Positions 33,400-45,163 of a stretch of DNA of 64,000 nt are shown in pieces. The stretch spans positions 4,844,996-4,908,995 of the forward strand of contig KK106982.1 in assembly GCA_000611775.1 (NCBI GenBank), given 5' to 3'. The notes under the pieces are model-generated. The model was not told the DNA's origin. It did no database searches and saw only the letters and a program-made list of their open reading frames with translations. Position 1 is the first letter of the stretch, and each line of letters opens with the position of its first letter. This DNA comes from Umbilicaria muhlenbergii. Its lineage: Eukaryota > Ascomycota > Lecanoromycetes > Umbilicariales > Umbilicariaceae. Both the position numbers and the translations under genes were made by a program.

Positions 33400-34030
33400 A
33401 GAAGGAGTGATTGCTAAAGAAATCATTATCACAGAAGACATGAGCAACTTTCATGTCTGAGTTAAAGTAAAAGGTCACTCAGTCAGATTATTAATTAACA
33501 ATGACTGTACAAGGAACTTCTTGAATTCATGATTCACAAAGATCAATGAGATAGAAATTCAGAAAAAGCAGAATCTTTATTCACTTCAAGAGTTTAATGA
33601 AACCCTTATGAAACACAACAACAGTCATGTGAATGAAGAAACTGTTTCAACACCTATACAGATAAATCAACACTGAGAGAAAATTAATTTTAACATTATG
33701 AAGCAGTCAGGAAGTGATATAGTTTTAAGCATATCTTGACTCTGAGCAGTTAATCTCATGATTGATTGAGCTGAGAATGAGATATACTTCATTAAAGATA
33801 ATATTTTTATAAAGTTATATTCAGTCCTGCACTCACCTGAAGGAGTGAAAGTCTTTGTTATAACAACAAAAGAGATGCATGAGGAATTAAAGAATTTTAA
33901 TGCAAAGATACTGTGAATTAAGAGAGTTAATGATGACTGAGATTCTATTATCAAATTATCTATCTTTAAAGAATACAAAGACTTCAAAGAGTTGTTTATG
34001 ACAGTAAAGAAACAAAACATCTTACTGAAA
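33400..34030 (+). pseudogene. Aspartic protease and pre-RT linker of chromovirus C
   Basis: Around 33480-33530 the frame reads GHSVRLLINNDCTRNFLNS, where the retropepsin active site (LIDSGCTRNF type) is expected. Asp and Gly are replaced by Asn and Asn/Asp. Following blocks SDIVLSIS, MIDWAENEI-like (TGA for Trp) and CRTEYNFI-type text fit the rest of the protease. The 117-codon reverse-strand frame here (33667-34020) is a shadow. Confidence 0.7.
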
Positions 34031-34039
34031 CATTAAGAA

Positions 34040-34290
34040 TAAAATCATGAAATCATGATCATGAAAGGTTGTAAATCAATGAAGTAACTCATATACTCAT
34101 TGTCACCTCAAAAGTTAAATGCATTGTGAGAATATTTAAAGAAGAACTTATGAAAAGAATTCATTCAAGAATCTCAGTCTTCAGCTGAATATCTGATATT
34201 GTTTGTCTCAAAATCTGATAAATCATTAAGGTTGTGTGTCAACTACAGAGCATTAAACAACATAATGATAAAAAACAGTCATTCACTGCT
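34040..34290 (+). pseudogene. RT fingers of chromovirus C, 5' part
   Basis: Reads FIQESQSSAEYLILFVSKSD and then KSLRLCVNYRALNNIMIKNS, the gypsy RT entry (APVLFVxKxDGSLRLCVDYRALN), with Asp of VDY changed to Asn. Cut at 34290 by chromovirus D with duplication CTGCT. Continues at 42074. Confidence 0.88.
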
Positions 34291-34518
34291 TGTGAGACTA
34301 TAACATCCCTTACTAGAAAGGGAAGTATAGTCAAGGTTTATGACAGCATGAGATATAAATATATAAAGATTATATGATCCTAATTATATAAAACTAATAA
34401 TTAAGGAATGAAGGTGAAATCAAGCAGTGCAGAGTTTTCATGTAATTCATTAACACTGTTAAGCTGCTTGTAAGTCACATGCCCTACATGAGTTTCAGAT
34501 TATCATTAACTCATGACA
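34291..34518 (-). repeat. 3' LTR of chromovirus D (left end)
   Basis: 228 bp, TGTGAGACTATAACATCC to AACTCATGACA. It lacks the 31-bp tandem duplication of the A-element LTR. Confidence 0.92.
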
Positions 34519-34697
34519 ATTGTCTCCCCCTTATGCAGCAGCCCTTCAGCGCAGAAAGGTGAATGACTGATAAAAAACTTAATTAACAGTTGAATCAATG
34601 ATGCAGCATTAATGCTGATTAAGCAAGATGATAGCAAGGTGAGCTTATCATGTGACAGTGAAAACTCTGAGGAGTGAAGAGATGACAGTGAAGTCAT
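34506..34697 (-). pseudogene. Conserved 63-codon frame at the 3' end of chromovirus D
   Basis: Counterpart of 16850-17041 in A, with the same length and boundaries (MTSLSSLHSSEFSLSHDKL to GETIVMS). Shared core ISHSPFCAEGL. Unknown function. See A for the caveat. Confidence 0.3.
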
Positions 34698-34773
34698 GAC
34701 AGTGTAAACATGACAGTGTTATGATAATGTAATTAAGGCCTTGAGTGATGATATCACAATAAGAGCTCTGAAG

Positions 34774-34781
34774 TATAAATA
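34774..34781 (+). promoter_or_regulatory. TATA-like box, antisense to pol of D
   Basis: TATAAATA preserved in the same context as 17118-17125 in A, with ATG 89 bp downstream at 34863. Confidence 0.4.
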
Positions 34782-34862
34782 CTGTCAACTCCTCAGCCTT
34801 CTGTCATCAACTTTTGCCAGAGCAGTGACACATCATCATGACATTATTAATACATCCTCAAA

Positions 34863-35056
34863 ATGCATTATCTTCATCATCACAACATCAGTCATTATGC
34901 TTGTAAGTCAGAGAAACTGACTCTGCACATGCACTTTTAATGCAAGTCATCATATAGCACTCATTCATTGTTAAGTGCTTCTTTGAATTTTATGCATGAC
35001 TTATCAAACCCTTCTGCCTCTGATGTAGTCATCATTTTGCAGATGATATCATGCAG
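34863..35056 (+). pseudogene. Putative first exon of antisense gene in chromovirus D
   Basis: Plus-strand frame MHYLHHHNISHYACKSEKL, continuing SASLNFMHDLSNPSASDVVI, followed at 35057 by GTATGT. It has the same length and the same single TAA as in A. The family-B insertion at 35136 would fall inside the putative intron. Confidence 0.3.
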
Positions 35057-35135
35057 GTATGTGATGCTCATTTAAATGTTAAGTGCACATATTGCACAAA
35101 TTTGCATAAAGCTTATTTTTTAATAAGTTTAATTT

Positions 35136-36083
35136 CATCCGCAACTTGGCAGCCCGCTCAAAAATAAGGTTTTAGTTAATAGTACTTTATGCGCTCAGAG
35201 CACTCTCTGAGCAGTAAATGAGCTCATACAAATTTTACACTTTAAATAACTATTATACCTTCATGAATAATAAGAAACTTTTTATTGAAAAGTTTTAAAT
35301 CTCTTTATTCTGTACACTTTACAAACTAAAGATTTCTTCATAAGTTTTAATTTGCAATAGTTATGAATTAAAAAACTTTTAACTAATTATAAATATATTA
35401 GCATATTGAATAACTATTGCGCTTTTATACTGATGATATAACTTTCAGTTTATAAGTTGTAGAGAATAAGCTGTTTAAGAGTTTTCTTATACAAAGTTTC
35501 TTTTTATATGTTGTTGTTGTTGAGTTATTCAAAAAGTCATTAAAAGTCTATTTATTAATTTTGAAAGATTTTTCGCTGTTGAAAACTTGAATTAAATATA
35601 ACTTAACAACAGCAGCAGTTATGAAGAAACTTTTAGTTTAACATTAATAGAGAATACTGTTTTTTATAATTTATGCATTGAAAGTTTCTTCGTATCTGTT
35701 GAGGTGCAAAAGTTATTAAAGTGTGTAGATTTTTAAGTGATGAAAATCTTGAAGTTCTTTAAATATTCAGAACTCAACACTTATAGAGTGCTTTCAGACT
35801 CAACAAATCATGATTTTTTATTGCAGAAAAGTGAATTTTAGCAAAAGTTTACTTATTATAAGTTTTACTGTTATTATAACACTGTGTGTGTACTTGTTTA
35901 AACAATTGTTTTAATAACTGTTTTTTTATCACAAAATTTTGATGTTCCCCTCAAGATTTAAGGTTGAGCTCAAAGCGCTCAGAGGATGCTAAGAGCGGCT
36001 GTTAGCTGAGACATGAGATCAGAAGCTCAGAGCACTCAAAGTGCTAAAAACTAACTCAGAGTTAACTTGCTAAATTGCTGATG
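35136..36083 (-). mobile_element. Family-B TIR element, copy 3 (type I, 948 bp), nested in D
   Basis: Plus strand starts CATCCGCAACTTGGCA and ends with the complement of CATCAGCAATTTAGCA, so it is inverted relative to copy 1 but has the same two distinct ends. Flanked by TT on each side. Comparison with element A at about 17470-17500 shows the empty site. Non-coding. It is the innermost layer of a five-deep nest (LINE, B, C, D, B). Confidence 0.88.
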
Positions 36084-36114
36084 TTATTCATCTGTTGCTC
36101 TTCACTGATGATTC

Positions 36115-36475
36115 AAGGTTCCTGCATGATTTATCTGCAAGATAAACACTCTCATATATTTAATTAATAAAGTTAATATTAATGCTCCTTCACCTGCTCT
36201 CCTGACCACTCTCAAGGCGCGTTAAAAGTGTTATAACAAGAAAATTATAGCATATCTTCATGTTGCTGACTGTCATCAGAAGTTGTTAAAATTAAAATCT
36301 GCTGTTAAAGTCAGTCTCCTGCTTCTTGAGCAGATCAAATGCATTAATAATGCACTCAAAGATATCCTGAATATCATGTGATATTCAGTTTAATCCCCTT
36401 CTCTTCACCTCTGATGTGATGATTATGATCAGCTAATGCGCATTTTATTTTAAAAGCATTTACCCATCATTGTAA

Positions 36476-36506
<31 letters not shown>

Positions 36507-36591
36507 GGATTTTTCTCCCTTCAGAGAATCAGAGGAGTCAAAGGAGAATGATGATGATAAGAAGAAAAATGATAATGATGAAGATGAGTAA
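36115..36591 (+). pseudogene. Putative second exon of antisense gene in D, acidic C-terminus
   Basis: Plus-strand frame LEQIKCINNALKDILNIM, then DDYDQLMRILF, KHLPIIVNDDDDD and an acidic/lysine tail ending DEDE before TAA, parallel to 17518-17985 in A. The Asp run comes from a (GAT)n expansion at 36476-36505 that A lacks. On the minus strand the same stretch gives the frame MKICYNFLVITLLTRLESGQ, so the coding strand remains open. Confidence 0.3.
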
Positions 36592-36894
36592 ATAATGTTT
36601 TGTCAGCATTTTGCTGATTTTATATAATAATTCTTTTTCAGCCTGCTCTGATTCATTATCATGATGATAATAATATTATGCTTTTCTTGTGCTTTACTGA
36701 TGATTCATCTTTTTTAATAAACTTATCACTCTTGACTCTTGCTGTAGATCATTTATAAGGTTTTAATAAAACTTGTAAAACCCCTTGAGGAAAATCAAGA
36801 AAAAGTGTTCTTATGACATCAATTAAGTCTTGATTACTTCTTTTTATGCTTATTTAATTCATTATTAAAGGTTAATTGCATTTTCTGTGCACCT

Positions 36895-37030
36895 TTTAAG
36901 TTTTATTTTAACACTTATTAATCATATTCTTCTGATCAACCCTTTCATCTCACTTTGTACAAGATTTCATTCCTGAATTTCTGATGACTTAAAATCTCTT
37001 CAACTTCATATTCTTCTTCATCATCAATTA
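36895..37030 (-). pseudogene. Chromodomain of chromovirus D (degenerate)
   Basis: Homologous to 18295-18425. The minus strand reads DDEEEYEVEEIL and then EILYKVR, stop, KG, stop. Each Trp position is TGA. Confidence 0.82.
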
Positions 37031-37429
37031 GCTCTGAAGGCAGCAGCAATGATTTAAAGTTTTCATCAACTCTGCACTGATAAGACTTCAGATAAGAGAC
37101 ATGAAAGACATTATGAATTTAATAAATGAGTGATAAAGTTAACCTGTAGGCCTGCTTCTTTATTAAGTCTTCAATCTGAAATAATTTAATGAATTTGTGA
37201 GACAGTTTTCTGCTTAAGTACTTCTGTCATAAGTTCTTCATGAATAACATTATCAAGTCTCTCACATTATAAGTCTTGAGTTTATGTTTAACATCATAAT
37301 ATTTTGTTTGAGAATTAATTATATTTTCTCATCATTGTGACAGTGCTTCCTGTATGTCATGAAATCATTTCATTTAATTTTTAACTGCAGGTACCTCTTC
37401 TCTTTTGAAGTCATCCTCAACTTTAAATC

Positions 37430-38170
37430 TTACTTCTGAATGATAAGCATACATGACATAAAAAGAGCTGCACTCTATTGATGCCTGCATTTCATTATTG
37501 TAAGTGAATTCTGTTAAAGGTAAAAGATTCATCTAGTTGTCTTGTTCATCTGAGTAATAACAGTGAAGGTAATGTTTTAAGATTTAATTCTGTCATTCTG
37601 TCTGTTCATTCATTTGCAGGTGAAAGGCAGTGCTTAGTTAATACTTCATTCTTAAATAATAGCACATTTCTAATCAGAAAGCGCTTGTGAAAACTGATTT
37701 TTAATTAAAGACAACCTCTTTCAGTACATTAAATCAGCATATTATTTCCTCATAAAACAAGTCAGTCAACTCTGTTGCTGTAATCATTTTCATGATTTGA
37801 ATGTATTGAGTCATTTTTGTATACTGATTCATAATCATTAAGATCACATCATAAACGCAACTCTTGCATTTACTTGATGACAAGTTAGTGATAAAATTCA
37901 TTATGACTTATTGTCATGATTCTTCTGACTGAGGCAACACCTGTAGCTCATCATAGAGATGATGTTTAAGCACTTTTACCCTTTGACAGATGTCACATGA
38001 TACAACATAATCTTTAACATCTTGACTCATATCAATTCAATAATATTTATGATCAATTAATTTAAGAGTTCTTTCTACCCTGAAATACCCTGTCAAGGCA
38101 TCATCATGATGATGTTTCAAGATCTCTGCCCTTATTGACTTTTCTTCTGAAATGTATATTTGTTCCTCAT
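37430..38170 (-). pseudogene. Integrase of chromovirus D (degenerate)
   Basis: Homologous to 18830-19570. Minus strand: IDMSQDVKDYVVSCDICQRV, then the DDE core with the first Asp changed to Asn, and a NEQTE-type third-motif region at about 37600. More stops than in A. Confidence 0.82.
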
Positions 38171-38699
38171 AAAACAGAAGGCTTTCAGAGTCAAATCTTT
38201 AAAGATTTTCAACTTTAACCTTGTACTTCATTGATGTACAGTCAGTGTTGCGTGTCACTTCTACAAATGAATCATCATTTTGTAAAGTTCAAATTAAATC
38301 TCTTAAGGATAAACTCAGGCTTTCATCAGCTGTTTCATGAATGACAAGATCTCTTATCATCACATGTGAAATGAGTTGTTTGCAATTAACAGTTTCAGTG
38401 ACAGAGTTAAGCTGTTTCACAGTTACATCACAATCATTATGAATAAATATTTTGTCATCACTCCTTCAGCATTTTTTCTGAAGTTTAAGGTTTTTAATTC
38501 TGATCATTCTCCTCACTCTTGTGAGCAACTGTCTCACAATAGAGGCATATTTAGGTGAGAATATGTTCACAAGAGTGATTAACTTTCTTTGAAGTGTTGA
38601 GAGTAATTTCTTCATAATTTCATTCATCTCTTCAACATCCCTGTAGTCTGATCACCTCAACAGCACATCAGCAGAGTTGATCTTTTTAAACTGATGCAG

Positions 38700-39212
38700 A
38701 ATATTAAAATCAAAAGCAGTGAGCTTCATTACTCATCATGCTTGCTTATCATTCAATTCCTTCATGTTCATAAATCCTCATAAATTGTTATGATTGATTA
38801 ATACCTCTATGATATGACAACTGCCTTCAAGATAGTGATGTCAGTGTTTAAACATTATAATGATGACAAGGAGCTTCTGATCATGAGTTTCATATTAAGT
38901 CTCTGAAGAAGACAGCTTTCTTGATTAAAATATAATTGAATGTCACTTCCTGTTATTCAACAGCTGAGACAGGATGTCACTGAGCTTAATAATTAACACA
39001 TCAGTTTTCACCTGTATTCATAACTTTGAGTTAAAGTGAATCAGGATGAGTGCTGTTGTAAAAACTTCACAAAGGTGATTAAACACCTTTTTTGTGTCAT
39101 TTGAGAATTCAAAAGACTTAAACTTCTTTTCATTCTTGCTACCTTTTATAAGGTTTGTCAAGGGGGCTGCAACTTGTGAATAGCACTTAATAAAGTGTCT
39201 ATAAAAGTTCAC
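38700..39212 (-). pseudogene. RT thumb and RNase H of chromovirus D
   Basis: The open frame 39018-39212 begins MNFYRHFIKCYSQVAAPLTN, as in A. It leads into RNase H text (FTTALILIHFNSKL), with the Asp of HFD changed to Asn. Confidence 0.82.
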
Positions 39213-39419
39213 AAAGCTCAGAAAGACTTGTACTTCTTAAAAAGTTCTTGATACTGATCAGTCCTGTATGATGTTCACTCATCATGAATTCATCACTACG
39301 CCTTCAGTTGTGATAATAAACTTTAAAAATTTCACCTTGATAATGAAGAATTCACACTTCTTAAGGTTCATGTAGAGTTGAAATCAGTGAAGTCAGTTTA
39401 ACACTTACTTAACATGCTC

Positions 39420-39830
39420 TCAGTGTTTCACTGATGATCCTGAATATATAAGAATGTCATTTAAATAAATAATGCAAAAAACATTCATAAGCCCTGTTAG
39501 CACTTGATTGATGTAAGCTTGAAACATAACTGACACATTTGCCAATCTGAAAGACATGATCATATACTTAAAGTGACTGTAATGAGTGTGAAATGCTGTT
39601 TTCCACTCATCACTCTTCTTGATGTGAATATGATGATAAACATCCTTTAAATCTAGCTTCATAAATAGCTTAACTTCATTAAGCTGATTCAATGTTTCAC
39701 TTATAAGAGGTAACAGGTGCCTGTTCTTGATAATCATCTTATTCAACTTTTAATAATCAACACATAACTGCAGCTCTTCATCTTTTTTTAAAACAAAAAG
39801 AATGAGTGCTCCTGCAGGGCTCATAAAATG
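39420..39830 (-). pseudogene. Reverse transcriptase palm of chromovirus D (open 108 codons)
   Basis: Best preserved RT piece in the window. From 39746: MNKMIIKNRHLLPLISETLN, then LFMKLDLKDVYHHIHIKKSD, EWKTAFHTHYSHFKYMIMSF, FQAYINQVLTGLMNVFCIIY, LNDILIYS. LDLKD keeps its catalytic Asp and one Trp survives, but the YLDD box reads YLND. The ATG is internal to the polyprotein. Confidence 0.9.
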
Positions 39831-40289
39831 ATGAATTCAACCTTTCATTAAGATGTCATTCAAGTATTCTCATAACACCCCTGATTCAGTATTAAAGAGA
39901 TTATACAAAGAGTCATAAGGTGAATCTGTGTCATTCAGGTCAATTGCATGATCACTGATTTTATGAGGTGAAAGAAGGTCAGCATTCTCTGTTGAGAACA
40001 TATTCACATAATCAGCATACTCCTCAGATAAAGCTTATGTTATTTCAGTGCTTTGTATGCATACCTCTGATGCAGCATCATCACTCAGATCAACTTATAT
40101 CATGATGTAAACAACAGAGTGATCTTGAATCTCTCTTGTGAACTCATCAAGTGACTGTAACTTGATAAACTGCTCCTCAATGTTGAAGTGTCACGCCTTC
40201 ATTTCACAGTTGATTCACACATGTTCAGTCTTCAATGTGAGAAGTTCAAGGATAAGAGGTGATCCTGACTTGTTTAAAGTGTAAAACAC

Positions 40290-40880
40290 ATGTTCACATT
40301 CATGAGATTATCTTCAACTGTCAGTAAGCTGATAATGCACATGATAAGCACTGAAGCAGTAAGCCTTCTGATCATTTAAGAATTAAGATTAAGGCAACAA
40401 GCCCTTCATATGAATCAATTGATGTTTAATAATGAAGTGTTGTAAAATCACATTGACTTTAGCTCCTGTATTCAATAAGGCTTGCATGAGTATAACATCA
40501 TCATTGTGAAGAACTTGTTCATCAACAATTAAACTGAGCTCTGAGGTTACTTTTGTTCAGCACTTCAGTGACATGAAGCCTTCATTGAAGCATTTTTATT
40601 TTTTGATGCTGAAACAGCTGTAACTGAGGTCTTATTTAAATCTGAGTTCTTCACAGGCTGTGAATAATCAGGGGAATAATGTCTCTTCTGATTACAATTT
40701 TAACAAGTCACATGTGACAAGTCCTTTATTTCAGGAGCCTTTGTTGATTCACTTTTACATTTATTATTTCACTTGCTCTTCTTCTTGCTCTCATCAGGCT
40801 TGTGATCTTTATTCTCAGCAGGCTTTGATGATGACTCAGATTTGCAGCTGAAGGTAACTGTCACATTAAAATTTGCTTTC
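40290..40880 (-). pseudogene. Protease and zinc-knuckle region of chromovirus D
   Basis: Parallels 21650-22340 of A. At 40680-40740 the minus strand gives a CNCNQKRHYS-type CCHC remnant with one Trp turned to TGA. The ILMQALLNTGAKVNVI-type protease block lies at about 40460-40500, with Asp replaced by Asn. Confidence 0.7.
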
Positions 40881-40929
40881 AACTTCATGATGCCTCTTAA
40901 ATGTAAATTATTCTTCAGGTGTGCAGTTA

Positions 40930-41560
40930 AAGTGATGATTTCTTTTTAAGTTGTGAGTAAGTCCTGATAATTCATCAAGGCTGCATGAACCTCAGGCTTC
41001 AATTTGTAAAGAAGTAAATCCTCATGTGCTCTTCACTGTAAGAAGGTAACTGAGCTTTCAAGATGCTTAAATAACTATTGAAAGCTTGAACTGATTAATG
41101 AAGTAATTGAACAGCATTATTATACAGCTGAGTGATGTGAAGCTGATGATTCACAGAGTCTTTAATAATGTTGAGCAGAAATTTTGTAAAATCATTTTAA
41201 GTAACAGTGAAATACTCTTTAATCTCATCATCTTGCAGTCATGCCTTCTTTGATTCACTCTTTAAGTATTACATGACATAAATCATCTTATCCTCTTCAT
41301 GAGGGAAATCAACTGAGTTGAAATGAAAGATATTTTTTACATTCTGCACTTAATTCAGATGCTTCTTCACATTCTTGTCATAATATAACAGCAACTCCTT
41401 TGCCTGAATTCTTGATCATACATTTCATATTAACAGTGTTTCATCAGCGCTCCGCTTGCTAATTATGAACTCATCATTCATTGAGTCAAAAAATCTCTCA
41501 GCTGAGGTATCAACATGAGTGACAGAATCTTTAAGTAAGTTAATCTGCAACATTAAAACT
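40930..41560 (-). pseudogene. Gag capsid of chromovirus D (degenerate)
   Basis: Homologous to 22350-22950 of A, aligned along its length but with additional stops and a small frame disturbance near 41010-41030 (gtaaagaagtaaatc versus gtgaagaagtgagtc). No open frame longer than about 50 codons. Confidence 0.75.
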
Positions 41561-41840
41561 TTTATTTGAAGCTGCTGCAGCTCTTGTCACTTTAAGAGTT
41601 CATCTCACTGTCATCTTACTTGTGTTATCTCATTATTAATGTTGTGCATCATATTACCTGAGGATCCTTCACTTATGAGGTTCACTTCACTGATGTTAAA
41701 AGAAATGAGTGATGTTTTATAATCATTTTGTTGATTCTTCATCATCATGTCTCATTCTGCTTCAGAAGTTTAACATAATTGATTTTAAGTCTGCATCTTA
41801 TCTCAGGTCATCACCCTTTTGAAGGTAAAGTTATTAAAAC

Positions 41841-42068
41841 TGTAAAATTATAGCATCTCTTACTAGAAAGGAAAGTATAGTCAAGGTTCATGACAGCATG
41901 AGATATAAATATATAAAGATTATATGATCCTAATTATATAAAACTAATAACTAAGAAATAAAGGTGAGATTAAGCAGTGCAGAGTTTTCATGTGACTCAT
42001 TAACACTGTTAAGCCGCTTGTAGATCACATGCTTTACATGAGTTTTAAATTATCATTAACCTGTGACA
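41841..42068 (-). repeat. 5' LTR of chromovirus D (right end)
   Basis: 228 bp, TGTAAAATTATAGCATC to AACCTGTGACA, followed by target duplication CTGCT at 42069-42073. Confidence 0.92.
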
Positions 42069-42073
42069 CTGCT

Positions 42074-42700
42074 GCTCATGTCAGAACTGCAGGACAGATT
42101 TTAAAAAATGTAATGATTCATGAAGTTCAACATTTCAGAGGCATTCAACCAGATATGAATAAAAGAAGGTGATGAATGAAAAACAGCATTTTAAACATAC
42201 TCAGAGCTGTATGAGTACTTGATAATACTGTTCAGATTAATCAACGCCCCTGCAACCTTTCAGGCTTTTATCAACAACATTTTATGATAATATTTAAATC
42301 AGTTCATGGTCATCTACCTCAATGACATACTGATGTACTTGAAAATGAAAGAGTAATACATCAAACATGTTTGAAAAGTTCTACAAGTGTTAAAGGACAC
42401 TGACTTGTGAGTTAAGCCTGAGAAGAGTCTTTTTCATGTTAAAGAAGTTCAATTCCTCAGATTTATCATCACATTAAAAAGTCTACAGATGAACCTGAAA
42501 AAAATTAATTTCATGATTGAATGATCAGTTTCAATGAACATCAAGGAAGTACAATTCTTTTTAAACTTTGCAAACTTCTATAAAAAGTTTATCAAGAAAT
42601 ATTTTAAAATCACAGCACTTCTAATGAAGTTGATGAAGAAAGACTGAAAATTTGTTTAATTTACTGAAGCACAGAAATCCTTTGAAGAGCTGAAAAAGCA
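42074..42700 (+). pseudogene. RT palm and thumb of chromovirus C (continued)
   Basis: Resumes after D: IKEGDEWKTAF, then YEYLIILFRLINAPATFQAF, INNIL, FMVIYLNDILMYLKMKE, KPEKSLFHVKEVQFLRFIIT and FANFYKKFIKKYFKITALLM. YLDD reads YLND. A Trp in DEW is retained while others are TGA. Confidence 0.9.
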
Positions 42701-43150
42701 CTTCACATCATAATTAATTCTCATGAGTTTTAACCCTGAGAAACCTATTACGCTCAAGATGAACACATCAGATGAAGTTATAAAAGCATGCATTAATCAA
42801 TCAGATAATAAGAGATGTCTGTGATTAATAACTTACTACTCATGAAAGCTTTTAAGTGCTGAACAGAGTTACAAGATACATGACAAGGAGCTGTTAATTA
42901 TTATTAATATATTTAAGCAATGACATGTATATCTTAAAAGATCAAAGCATGAGGTTTAAATGTATTCAGATCATAAGAATTTATTATACTTTATGACAAT
43001 GAAGGTCCTGAACTGAAGATAAGTTCATTGATTGAAAAAATTGTCACAGTACAATTTCAAGATTCATTATTAAAAAGAATCAGAAAATGTTAAAGTGAAT
43101 GCTTTTAACAGATGAGCTGATTACCTGCAAGAAAAATTAATCATGAATCA
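42701..43150 (+). pseudogene. RNase H of chromovirus C (degenerate)
   Basis: Blocks MSFNPEKPITLKMNTSDEVI (ETDAS changed to MNTS), LSAEQSYKIHDKELLIIINI, SDHKNLLYFMTMKVLN and a final NVKVNAFNR, where DALSR is expected. Order and spacing match gypsy RNase H. Both Asp-to-Asn changes and TGA-for-Trp are present. Confidence 0.87.
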
Positions 43151-43339
43151 AGTCATCCTTTGAAAGGATGAGCAAGAGAGCATAACATATAATAAAGAAG
43201 TCAACTTTACAATAAAAGTTGAGAATAACATTTTTGAAAGTTGAGTTCAAAAAGCATTAAAGAATGACAAGTTAGCACAGCAAGTTCTTTAAAATATTAA
43301 TGATCATGAAAGCTTTAAAAAGCAAGAAGGTCTCTTACT

Positions 43340-44110
43340 TTTTTAAAACTTAATTTATGTGTCAGTCAGTTTATGAGAGATACTGATAGAAGAATGTCAT
43401 TTTAACAAAGTAAATGAACATCAAGGAGTTGAAAAGACAGTAGAATGATTCACATGAATGTATTACTTCTCACAGTTGAGGAAGAAAGTTGAAGAAGTTA
43501 TTTAAAAATATGATACCTGCTGAAAGAATAAAGCAGAACATCATAGATCATATGAATTATTAAAGTCATCATCAACATCATCACAATCATGATCAAGCAT
43601 CACACTAAATTTCATGATAAAACTGTTAAAATCAAAAAAACCCCTGATGAAAGTATTATATGATGCAATACTGATTATAATGAACTGACTCATAAAGTAC
43701 AGATACTTCTTGTCATATAAGAAGTCATCATCAACAGAAGAATTAATGTACATGTTCTTAAAAATTATAATCATCAATCACGGGCTATCAGAAGAAATAA
43801 TTTCAGACAGAGATAAACTTTTCACCTTCAAGTTCTGAAAGTTGTTAATGAATCAGTTGAGAATTCATCACAAGTTGTTCACTGCATATCATCCTCAAAC
43901 AGACAGACAGACTGAATGCTTAAATTAAACATTAAAACAATACTTATGCTGTTATGTCAATTATCAACAAATCAATTGAGTAGAACTCTTACCAGTAGCT
44001 CAGTTAATTTATAATACAGCAGCAATGAAGTTGACAGAAGTGTCATCATTTTATGTTAATTACAAATTCAACTCACTGATGAATGAAGTGAGGAGGCTGA
44101 TAATAATAAC
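43340..44110 (+). pseudogene. Integrase of chromovirus C (degenerate)
   Basis: Zinc-domain remnant NEHQGVEKTVE, MYYFSQLRKKVEEVI, KYDTC. Core VLYDAILIIMN, stop, LIKYRYF (first catalytic Asp to Asn), EEIISDRDKLFTFKF (second Asp kept) and TAYHPQTDRQTECLN (Glu kept). Then CYVNYQQIN and VAQLIYNTAAMKLTEVSSFY. The 78-codon reverse frame at 43541-43777 is a shadow. Confidence 0.9.
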
Positions 44111-44229
44111 ATAAAAAGCAAAGATACAAGTGAATCACCTAAAGAATCTTCATCAGGAACTTCAGTGAGACATAAAATTTATCTTAAAAAAATCAATGAT
44201 ATATTATAATAAGAAAAGAGATAAAGAAT

Positions 44230-44660
44230 TTACTCTTGAAGAAAAGGATAAAATATATCTTCTGTGTCACAACATCAAGATGAAGTGATTAAGTAACAAG
44301 TTGAATCACAAGAAGCTGAGATCATTTCACATTTTAAAGAAGAAAGAAAGTGTTAACTATGAACTTAAATTTTCATCAGTCATGTGAATACACTCAGTAT
44401 TTCATGTATCTTTACTTGAATCAGCAGACCTGAAAACACTGTTATAAGATAATTCACCTGAGATTAATCCTGAGAGTCAAGATGCTGAGTTCAAAGTAGA
44501 GGAGATTCTAAATCAATAAGAGATAAATGATGAGCCTCACTATCTGATTAAATAAAAAGGTTATGACACAGCAGGGAACACATGAGAATCAGAGGAGAAT
44601 TTTACTCATTATTCAGTGAAGTTACATCAGTTTCATCAGAGGAACCTGCTGTTAGTCAGT
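44230..44660 (+). pseudogene. Integrase linker and chromodomain of chromovirus C
   Basis: Linker EEKDKIYLLCHNI and then KLRSFHILKKKESVNYELKF, HSVFHVSLLESADL. From 44487 a chromodomain reads EFKVEEILNQ, stop, EINDEPHYLIK, stop, KGYDTAGNT, stop, ESEENF. This is the YLVKWKGYD, NTWEPEENL pattern with both Trp lost to TAA or TGA. Confidence 0.9.
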
Positions 44661-45163
44661 CATCAAAAATGATGAAGAATTTGAAGAAGTCAGAGAGAGA
44701 ATTAATAATTTAACTCTGAGTCAATTTCTCCTGCTTTAATTCTTCAATGTTTTAAAGCTCAGTATGAATCAGATTCATCTGTCACTTGAAGAGAGTAATT
44801 TATTTGTGAAGTCTCTCTTTCTTCACTTTCAACTTTCACTTTTTAGCAGAAATGTTTATCTTTTTCTTTCATAAATGAAGGAGTTCCTCTCTGACATGAT
44901 TCAATTCAATTGAAGAAATCACAAGGTCATAAGCAACACCTGATTGAATATAAAAACTGCAACAGTTGAATTCTGAAAACATAAAACACTCACAGCCATT
45001 GAAGGCACAGTGATGACAAGATCACATGACAAGATTTTTAAAGTTAATGATATGATCAGTCAAGTGAAAGCAGTGAATTAAGGATTGAGCAATCTTTCTG
45101 TCACTGAAGTAAAACATGAGGGGCTTTGATTTCTGAGGATGAAAACCTTGTGAGAGGAGTTAA
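44661..45163 (+). other. 3' untranslated tail and polypurine tract of chromovirus C
   Basis: About 500 bp between chromodomain and 3' LTR. No recognisable frame. It ends with a purine-rich run (tgagaggagttaa) directly before the LTR at 45164, the expected polypurine tract. Confidence 0.5.

Larger units (their letters stand above)
34291..42068 (-). mobile_element. Ty3/gypsy chromovirus D (minus strand), nested in RT of C
   Basis: Two 228-bp LTRs (34291-34518 and 41841-42068) and a perfect target duplication CTGCT (34286-34290 and 42069-42073). Minus-strand gag to chromodomain, homologous along its length to chromovirus A. A polypurine tract (minus-strand gggggagacaat) abuts the left LTR. A family-B element is inserted at 35136-36083, in the region between pol and 3' LTR. 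D is more mutated than A (fewer CpG, more TGA). Confidence 0.95.

Noticed and set aside
33667-34020. 117-codon minus-strand open frame
   Set aside because: It is antisense to the protease and pre-RT region of chromovirus C, which is recognisable on the plus strand. No protein family is seen in the reverse frame.
36476-36510. (GAT)n run as a functional acidic domain
   Set aside because: It is expanded in D but not in A, so the run itself looks like microsatellite growth. Only the shared part of the frame is treated as evidence.
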